A stretch of DNA of 15,186 nt. It comes from Caulobacteraceae bacterium (lineage in GTDB: Bacteria > Pseudomonadota > Alphaproteobacteria > Caulobacterales > Caulobacteraceae). Shown here piece by piece: positions 7,110-12,385 of the stretch (position 1 is the stretch's first letter; every line of letters starts with the position of its first letter). A program made the translations under genes and the position numbers. The stretch lies in contig CANGRP010000027.1 in the NCBI GenBank assembly GCA_947456005.1, forward strand, positions 1 through 15,186, read 5' to 3'. The notes below the pieces were generated by a model. That model did no database searches. It was not told where the DNA came from and saw only the letters and a list, made by a program, of their open reading frames with translations.

Positions 7110-7571
7110 TCACACCGGGCCGCGACCGGGAAAGGGCGGATAGGGCTGTGCGCCGGGCGCCAGGGCCGGCCGGGCCGCGGCAAGGGCCCTCGGAAGGACC
7201 TCCGGCGTGAGGGCCACGGCTTCGCCAAAGCCCCAGACCGGCCCAGGCCAGGCCGGATCCCCGGCCCTCCGGCCTACCACATGCACGTGCAACTGGGGCG
7301 TGACATTGCCAAGGGCCCCGACGTTCAGCTTCTCCACCGCCAGGCCGAGGGCTGCGCCCAGCGCCCGGACGGCGTGGCCGGCGGCAACCACCTCCTCGAC
7401 CAGGAGCCGGCGTTCTGCGACGGTCAGGTCCTCGATCTCCCGGGCGCCGGCGACCTGAGGGATCAGGATCAGCCAGGGCCAGCGGGCGTCGTCCTGCAGG
7501 CGGACATGGCAGAGGGGCAGCTCGTCCAGGGCGTGGGAGCTTGCGAGGAAGGCGGGATCGATCTCGGGCAT
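7110..7571 (-). CDS. HIT-family nucleotide-binding hydrolase/transferase
   Basis: Protein of 153 aa with a histidine-triad domain over nearly the whole length. These cytoplasmic proteins hydrolyse nucleoside phosphoramidates or dinucleotides, or transfer nucleotidyl groups. The signature is P92-Q-L-H95-V-H97-V-V-G-R, preceded by KLNVGALGN. The first His of the classical H-x-H-x-H triad is Gln (Q93), while the last two, including the position of the nucleophile, are kept; this Q-type motif is common in proteobacterial HIT proteins. I took the start at ATG 7571, where the family N-terminus (MPEIDPAF) begins. The frame extends upstream to 7745, but that would run through the mdh start and reads like an arginine-rich shadow. 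No Shine-Dalgarno is visible. Its substrate is unknown. Confidence 0.87.
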   Translation of the reverse strand: MPEIDPAFLASSHALDELPLCHVRLQDDARWPWLILIPQVAGAREIEDLTVAERRLLVEEVVAAGHAVRALGAALGLAVEKLNVGALGNVTPQLHVHVVGRRAGDPAWPGPVWGFGEAVALTPEVLPRALAAARPALAPGAQPYPPFPGRGPV

Positions 7572-7611
7572 GGGGGCCAGATTGGCCGCGCCCGGGGCCC
7601 GCCACAAGCGC

Positions 7612-7640
7612 TTGCAGCGTTGCAGGCTCCGTCGCTTACA
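7612..7640 (+). promoter_or_regulatory. Candidate mdh promoter
   Basis: TTGCAG at 7612-7617 and CTTACA at 7635-7640 are 17 bp apart in the 124-bp gap between the divergent HIT and mdh genes, placing a start about 50 nt before the mdh ATG. The -10 match is weak, so this is only a candidate. Confidence 0.25.
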
Positions 7641-7695
7641 GCTAGGGACGCTCCGACGCGGGCCGACCGCGGAACCCACACTCCGGAGACGAACC

Positions 7696-8682
7696 ATGGC
7701 TTCCAGGAAACCCATCCGCGTGGCGGTCACCGGCGCGGCCGGCAATATCGGCTACGCCCTCCTGTTCCGCATCGCCTCGGGCGCCATGTTCGGCCCCGAC
7801 CAGCCGGTTATCCTCCAGCTGCTGGAGATCCCGGTGGAAGGGCCCCAGAAGGCCCTCAAGGGCGTGGCCATGGAGCTTGAGGACTGCGCCTTCCCCCTGC
7901 TGGCGGGCATGGTCCTGACCGGCGAGGCCGAGGTCGCCTTCAAGGACGCCAACTGGTGCCTGCTGGTCGGCTCCAAGCCCCGCGGTCCCGGCATGGAGCG
8001 CGCCGACCTCCTGAAGGACAACGGCAAGATCTTCATCGCCCAGGGCAAGGCCATCGACGCCGTCGCCGCCGATGACGCCCGCGTGGCGGTCGTCGGTAAC
8101 CCCTGTAACACCAACGTGATGATCGCCGCCGCCCAGGCCCGCCGCCTCCCGGCCGACCGCTTCACCGCCATGGTCCGCCTGGACGAGAACCGCGCCCGGG
8201 CCCAGCTGGCGCAGAAGGCCGGCGTGGCCATCGACGAGGTCACCGACCTCTACATCTACGGCAACCACTCGCCGACCATGTTTGCGGACTTCACCCACGC
8301 GAAGATCGGCGGCAAGGATGCAGCCAGCGTGATCGGCGACGAGGCCTGGCTGAAGACCGACTTCCTGCCCGCCGTCGGCAAGCGCGGCGCCGCCATCATC
8401 GAGGCCCGGGGTCTGTCCTCGGCCGCCTCGGCCGCAAACGCCCTGGTCGACCACGTTCGCGACCTGGTCACCCCTGGCAAGGTGCACTCGGTGGCGATCA
8501 GCAGCGAGGGCCGCTACGGCTTCGCCCCCGGCGTCTGGGCCGGCATGCCCGTGCGCACCACGGCGACCGGCTACGAGGTGATAGAGACCTTCGCCATGGA
8601 CGACTTCGCCAAATCGAAGATCGCCCTGACCAACGACGAACTGGTCGGCGAGCGCGAGACCATCAAGGACCTCCTGGCCTGA
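7696..8682 (+). CDS. mdh: Malate dehydrogenase, type 2, NAD-dependent
   Basis: Protein of 328 aa that interconverts malate and oxaloacetate in the TCA cycle, in the cytoplasm. It shows the Rossmann motif T12-G-A-A-G-N-I-G19, an acidic residue at the end of the second strand (E44 in LLEIP, favouring NAD over NADP), VGNPCNTN, the substrate/proton-relay segment R161-L-D-E-N-R166, and catalytic H191 in GNHSPTM. The TGAAGNIG start, the length and GNHSPTMFAD place it in the type-2 group (beta-proteobacterial, actinobacterial and plastid-like enzymes). It is unlike the lactate-dehydrogenase-like type-3 enzyme (MARAKIALIGAG type) that I recall in Caulobacter and most alphaproteobacteria. Start ATG 7696 has GGAGA 6-7 nt upstream. 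It converges on the LytTR gene with a 4-bp gap and no visible terminator. Confidence 0.96.
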   Translation: MASRKPIRVAVTGAAGNIGYALLFRIASGAMFGPDQPVILQLLEIPVEGPQKALKGVAMELEDCAFPLLAGMVLTGEAEVAFKDANWCLLVGSKPRGPGMERADLLKDNGKIFIAQGKAIDAVAADDARVAVVGNPCNTNVMIAAAQARRLPADRFTAMVRLDENRARAQLAQKAGVAIDEVTDLYIYGNHSPTMFADFTHAKIGGKDAASVIGDEAWLKTDFLPAVGKRGAAIIEARGLSSAASAANALVDHVRDLVTPGKVHSVAISSEGRYGFAPGVWAGMPVRTTATGYEVIETFAMDDFAKSKIALTNDELVGERETIKDLLA

Positions 8683-8686
8683 GGCT

Positions 8687-9478
8687 TCAGACCCACCCTC
8701 GCCGCCGGAGCTCGGCGGCGTAGGTGCGGCTGACCGGCGCCTCCGATCCATCTTTCAATGTCAGGGTCGCCCGGCCGTCGCCCCGGCGGGCGTCCGCGAT
8801 GCCGGCGCGCGCCACCCACCAGGACCGGTGCACCTGCATGCCCTCCTGGCCCTCCAGCTCGGCGACAGCGTCGGCCATGCGAAGGAGGATCAGGTCCTGC
8901 CCGGCGCTGGTATGCACGCGCAGATAGTGGTCCTCGGCCTCGACCGCCCAGATCTCGGCGCCCCGCAGCCGTATGGGAAGCCGCTCCAGGAAACGCGAAG
9001 AGGCCTTCGCCGGGCCGGGCTTCGGCGTGGGCTGCGGGACCGGGTTCACCGCGACCGAGAGCAGCGACATGGCCACGGACACCACCAGGGAGGTGCCGAT
9101 GAAGCCGGGCAGGGCCGAGGGGCCGATGTCCGCCCCTGGGATCAGACCCGCCGTGAACCATACGATCATCCCGATCGGCGCGAAGATCAGGAGGCCGCCG
9201 AGGACCGCGTGGAGCCAACGGTGCAGCCCGGGTGCAAGACGGCCCGCCAGCAGGAAGCCCCCCAGGCCGATGGCGCCGGTCAGGACCGCCACCGGGACCA
9301 TGTAGGCGAGCCTCACGCCCAGGGGGTAGTCTTCCAGGCCGAAGGCGCCGACAAACCCGAGGAAGGCGCCGACGGCGGCGGCGAGGCCCAAGGTGATGGC
9401 GAGTGCCCGCCGGAAATCCTCCACCGTCCACGCTTCGCGAGCGGCGGAACCCGGCGGCTGGCGAAGCGGCGGCGTCAT
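8687..9478 (-). CDS. Membrane-anchored LytTR-family transcription regulator
   Basis: Protein of 263 aa. Four predicted membrane helices lie at about 25-47, 57-79, 88-112 and 121-144, then a proline-rich linker (NPVPQPTPKPGP), then a LytTR DNA-binding domain (about 162-263). The latter shows IWAVEAEDHYLRVHT, LLRMADAVAELEG, a VHRSWWV segment equivalent to the usual HRSYLVN, and the final LKDGSEAPVSRTYAAEL. LytTR domains bind DNA through beta-strands. There is no receiver domain, so it is a one-component regulator tethered to the inner membrane, presumably sensing a membrane or periplasmic signal. ATG 9478 is chosen because GGGGA lies 8 nt upstream; ATG 9487, three codons earlier, has poorer spacing. 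The frame stays open far upstream, but that part is antisense to DUF2306. It diverges from DUF2306, a likely target or partner. Confidence 0.9.
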   Translation of the reverse strand: MTPPLRQPPGSAAREAWTVEDFRRALAITLGLAAAVGAFLGFVGAFGLEDYPLGVRLAYMVPVAVLTGAIGLGGFLLAGRLAPGLHRWLHAVLGGLLIFAPIGMIVWFTAGLIPGADIGPSALPGFIGTSLVVSVAMSLLSVAVNPVPQPTPKPGPAKASSRFLERLPIRLRGAEIWAVEAEDHYLRVHTSAGQDLILLRMADAVAELEGQEGMQVHRSWWVARAGIADARRGDGRATLTLKDGSEAPVSRTYAAELRRRGWV

Positions 9479-9571
9479 CTGGCGCATCCCCGTTTGAGGC
9501 CCGGCGAGGGGCCCTGCAGGTTCCGACCAGAGCCCGGCGGCGACGTCCGCCCGGGTGACCGGAGACCCAAG

Positions 9572-10120
9572 ATGACCCTCATGTCCCAAATCCGACCCCC
9601 CTCGCGCAAGGTCACGCTGATCATCGCCGTGATGATCGGCCCCCTCGCCCTCGCGGCGTCCCTCCTGCCCGGGATCCTGGCGGACCGTGCGGCGGACGCT
9701 GCGCCGGCGGCGGTCCATCCGCACGCCCCGGACCTGGACCTGCTGGCCTCGACCTCGCCGGTCATCCTGGTCCACCTGGCGTTCGGCCTGCTCGCCCTGA
9801 TGGTCGGGGCCATCCTCATGGCCGGGCGCAAGGGCGCCCGGATGCACCGGATCCTCGGCTGGGGCTGGGTGCTTGCGGTGGGGATCGTCGCCGTCACCTC
9901 CCTCTTCATCCAGACCGTCAATCCCGGTCGCTTCTCCTTCATTCACATCCTGAGCGGCTTTGTGATCATCGCCCTGCCCCTGGCGGTGGCGGCGGCCCGC
10001 CGGCATGACGTGGAGCGGCACCGCCGCACCATGACCGGCCTGTTCTACGGCGGCTTCGCCGTGAACTTCCTCTTCGTCCTCCTGCCGGGCCGATTCGTGT
10101 GGAACCTGTTCCTGGGCTGA
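9572..10120 (+). CDS. DUF2306 family integral membrane protein
   Basis: Protein of 182 aa with about five predicted membrane helices (roughly 14-37, 63-84, 95-113, 121-143, 155-175) and a short His/Asp-containing loop (VHPHAPDLD). The pattern LVHLAFGLLALMVGAILM, then KGARMHRILGW and a late VERHRRTMTG, is typical of DUF2306. Histidines H68, H92, H125, H145 and H150 sit at or near membrane boundaries, as in small cytochrome-like proteins; heme binding is only a guess. Function is unknown. Start ATG 9572 has GGAGA 6 nt upstream; an alternative ATG at 9581 is in frame. It diverges from the LytTR regulator over 93 bp, suggesting regulation by that protein. The sucC promoter lies directly downstream. 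Confidence 0.82.
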   Translation: MTLMSQIRPPSRKVTLIIAVMIGPLALAASLLPGILADRAADAAPAAVHPHAPDLDLLASTSPVILVHLAFGLLALMVGAILMAGRKGARMHRILGWGWVLAVGIVAVTSLFIQTVNPGRFSFIHILSGFVIIALPLAVAAARRHDVERHRRTMTGLFYGGFAVNFLFVLLPGRFVWNLFLG

Positions 10121-10144
10121 CGCAGCGGCAGGACGGCTCGGCGG

Positions 10145-10173
10145 TTGCCTGATCTTCGGGGGGCGCCTATAAA
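10145..10173 (+). promoter_or_regulatory. Sigma-70-like promoter of sucCD(A)
   Basis: TTGCCT at 10145-10150 and TATAAA at 10168-10173 are separated by exactly 17 bp, predicting a transcription start near A10180 and a leader of about 44 nt before the sucC ATG. The TATAAAAC stretch stands out from the GC-rich surroundings. Confidence 0.6.
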
Positions 10174-10180
10174 ACGGCCA

Positions 10181-10197
10181 CTCGCCAATCGGGCGAG
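10181..10197 (+). promoter_or_regulatory. Stem-loop at the predicted 5' end of sucC mRNA
   Basis: CTCGCC at 10181-10186 pairs with GGCGAG at 10192-10197 around the loop AATCG. It begins about one base after the predicted start site. There is no following T-run, so it is not an intrinsic terminator. It could be a 5' mRNA-stabilising hairpin or a dyad operator at the start site. Confidence 0.5.
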
Positions 10198-10223
10198 CCT
10201 GCAGAACAGCGTTTCTGGGCCTC

Positions 10224-11423
10224 ATGAACATCCACGAACATCAAGCCAAGGCCGTCCTGTCCGAGTTCGGCGTAGCGGTCCCTCGCGGGTTTCCCGCCTT
10301 CTCCGTCGACGAGGCCGCAAAGGCCGCCGAGCAACTGGGCGGTCCGGTCTTCGTGGTGAAGTCCCAGATCCACGCCGGCGGGCGCGGCAAGGGCCGCTTC
10401 GAGGGCCTCGGGGCCGACGCCAAGGGCGGCGTCCGGGTGGTCAAGAGCGTCGATGACGTCCGCACCAACGCCCAGGAAATGCTTGGCCGAGTCCTGGTGA
10501 CCCACCAGACCGGACCCAGGGGCAAGCAGGTCAACCGCCTCTACATCGAGGAAGGCGCGGCCATCTCCAAGGAGTTCTACCTCTCCCTCCTGGTGGACCG
10601 CGAGACCAGCTGGGTGTCGGTGGTGGCCTCCACCGAGGGTGGCATGGACATTGAAACCGTCGCCCACGACACGCCGGAAAAGATCATCACCTTCGGAATC
10701 GATCCGGCGACCGGCGTCTGGCCGTTCCATGGGCGCGCCCTGTCCAAGGCCCTGGGCCTCAGCGGCGACCTCGCCAAGCAGGCGGCCAAGCTTCTGGGTC
10801 AGCTCTACACGGCCTTCGTCGCCAAGGACATGGCGATGCTCGAGATCAACCCGCTGATCGTGACCGCCGATGACCAGCTGCGGGTCCTGGACGCCAAGGT
10901 GTCCTTCGACTCCAACGCCCTCTACCGGCATCCGGAAATTGTCGCTCTGCGCGACGAGAGCGAAGAAGACCCCAAGGAGATCGAAGCCTCCAAGTTCGAC
11001 CTCTCCTACATCGCCCTCGACGGCGAGATCGGCTGCATGGTCAACGGCGCGGGCCTGGCCATGGCGACCATGGACATCATCAAGCTCTACGGCGCCGAGC
11101 CCGCCAACTTCCTGGACGTCGGCGGCGGCGCGGACGAAGCCAAGGTGACGGCCGCCTTCAAGATCATCATGGCCGATCCCAATGTGAAGGGCATTCTGGT
11201 CAATATCTTTGGCGGGATCGCCCGGTGCGATATCCTGGCCAACGGCGTGGTCAACGCCGTCAAGCAGGTCGGCCTGACTGTGCCCCTGGTGGTGCGCCTG
11301 GAAGGCACAAACGCCGAGCTGGGCAAGAAGATCATCAATGAGAGCGGCCTCAACGTCATTGCGGCCAACGACCTCAGCGATGGCGCCGAGAAGATTGTGA
11401 AAGCCGTGCGGGGGCTCGCCTAA
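10224..11423 (+). CDS. sucC: Succinyl-CoA synthetase, beta subunit (ADP-forming)
   Basis: Protein of 399 aa. With SucD it converts succinyl-CoA, ADP or GDP and phosphate to succinate, CoA and NTP in the TCA cycle. The N-terminal ATP-grasp domain begins with the standard MNIHEHQAK. It contains HAGGRGKG (50-57), the Mg2+-binding residues N209 in EINP and D223 in VLDAK, and NGAGLAMATMD at 274-284. The C-terminal ligase domain has the subunit-interface segment VNIFGGIARCD (326-336). Length and order match the bacterial family (388-400 aa). No Shine-Dalgarno precedes the ATG, which is unusual for a strongly expressed gene, but the start is fixed by the family N-terminus. The stop overlaps the sucD start by one base (TAATG). 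Confidence 0.98.
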   Translation: MNIHEHQAKAVLSEFGVAVPRGFPAFSVDEAAKAAEQLGGPVFVVKSQIHAGGRGKGRFEGLGADAKGGVRVVKSVDDVRTNAQEMLGRVLVTHQTGPRGKQVNRLYIEEGAAISKEFYLSLLVDRETSWVSVVASTEGGMDIETVAHDTPEKIITFGIDPATGVWPFHGRALSKALGLSGDLAKQAAKLLGQLYTAFVAKDMAMLEINPLIVTADDQLRVLDAKVSFDSNALYRHPEIVALRDESEEDPKEIEASKFDLSYIALDGEIGCMVNGAGLAMATMDIIKLYGAEPANFLDVGGGADEAKVTAAFKIIMADPNVKGILVNIFGGIARCDILANGVVNAVKQVGLTVPLVVRLEGTNAELGKKIINESGLNVIAANDLSDGAEKIVKAVRGLA

Positions 11424-12301
11424 TGTCCATTCTGATCGGCAAAGAAACCCGGGTCATCTGTCAGGGCGTGACCGGCGCCCAGGGCACTTTCCACACCGAG
11501 CAGGCCATCGCCTACGGGACCAAGATGGTCGGCGGCGTGACCCCCGGCAAAGGCGGGACCACCCATGTGGGCCTGCCCGTGTTCAACACGGTGGATGAAG
11601 CCGTGCGGCAAACGGGCGCAGACGCCAGCGTGATCTATGTGCCGCCGCCCTTCGCCGCGGATTCGATCCTCGAAGCGATCGACGCCGGAATTCCCCTGAT
11701 CATCTGCATCACCGAAGGCATTCCCGTCGCCGACATGATCAAGGTCAAGCGCGCCCTCTCGGGCTCGAAGTCCCGACTGATCGGCCCGAACTGCCCTGGC
11801 GTCCTGACGCCGGAAGCCTGCAAGATCGGCATCATGCCCGGGAATATCTTCCGCAAGGGCTCGGTGGGTGTTGTTTCCCGGTCGGGTACGCTTACCTACG
11901 AGGCGGTGTTCCAGACCAGCCAGGTCGGCCTTGGCCAGACCACGGCCGTGGGCATTGGCGGGGACCCAGTGAAGGGCACGGAGTTCATCGACGTGCTCGA
12001 CATGTTCCTGAAGGACCCCGAAACTGAGTCGATCATCATGATCGGCGAAATCGGCGGTTCGGCTGAAGAAGATGCTGCGGAATTCATAAAGAATTCAGCG
12101 ATTCGGAAGCCTATGGTCGGGTTCATTGCGGGCCGCACCGCCCCGCCCGGACGCAGGATGGGCCATGCCGGCGCCATCATCTCGGGCGGCAAGGGCGGCG
12201 CGGAAGACAAGATTGCGGCGATGGAGTCCGCGGGAATCCGCGTGGCGCCGTCTCCGGCGAAGCTGGGAGAGACCCTGCTCGAGGTGCTGAAAGGCGCCTG
12301 A
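11423..12301 (+). CDS. sucD: Succinyl-CoA synthetase, alpha subunit
   Basis: Protein of 292 aa, the CoA-binding and phosphohistidine-bearing partner of SucC. The Rossmann-type CoA-binding domain has QGVTGAQGTFHTEQ (14-27) and GGVTPGKGG. GPNCPGVLTPEACKIG (121-136) and SRSGTLTYE follow. The C-terminal domain carries GEIGGSAEEDAAEFI and the phosphorylated H248 in MGHAGAI, equivalent to H246 of E. coli. Length equals the usual 289-300 aa. It is coupled to sucC by TAATG and followed after 84 bp by sucA, with no convincing terminator between, so a sucCDA transcript is likely. Confidence 0.98.
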   Translation: MSILIGKETRVICQGVTGAQGTFHTEQAIAYGTKMVGGVTPGKGGTTHVGLPVFNTVDEAVRQTGADASVIYVPPPFAADSILEAIDAGIPLIICITEGIPVADMIKVKRALSGSKSRLIGPNCPGVLTPEACKIGIMPGNIFRKGSVGVVSRSGTLTYEAVFQTSQVGLGQTTAVGIGGDPVKGTEFIDVLDMFLKDPETESIIMIGEIGGSAEEDAAEFIKNSAIRKPMVGFIAGRTAPPGRRMGHAGAIISGGKGGAEDKIAAMESAGIRVAPSPAKLGETLLEVLKGA

Positions 12302-12385
12302 GGGGGCCTGACAATTCAACCTTGAGCGGTCCAGGTCGACTCTCCTCCAGAAGGCGTCGCGGGCCGCCGGCGACAGGCGGACGAC

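Noticed and set aside
7572..7745. Upstream start for the HIT protein
   Set aside because: The extension covers the mdh start codon and promoter region, is Arg-rich and not family-like.
9479..9571. LytTR direct-repeat binding sites in the LytTR/DUF2306 gap
   Set aside because: A CCGTTTGAG-like element is present once, but I could not find a properly spaced second copy.
9479..10231. Long N-terminal extension of the LytTR protein to 514 aa
   Set aside because: The added part is antisense to the DUF2306 gene and the sucC leader, and is charged low-complexity sequence with no domain.
12302..12385. Terminator or promoter between sucD and sucA
   Set aside because: No GC hairpin with a T-run and no convincing -35/-10 pair; only the sucA ribosome site is clear.
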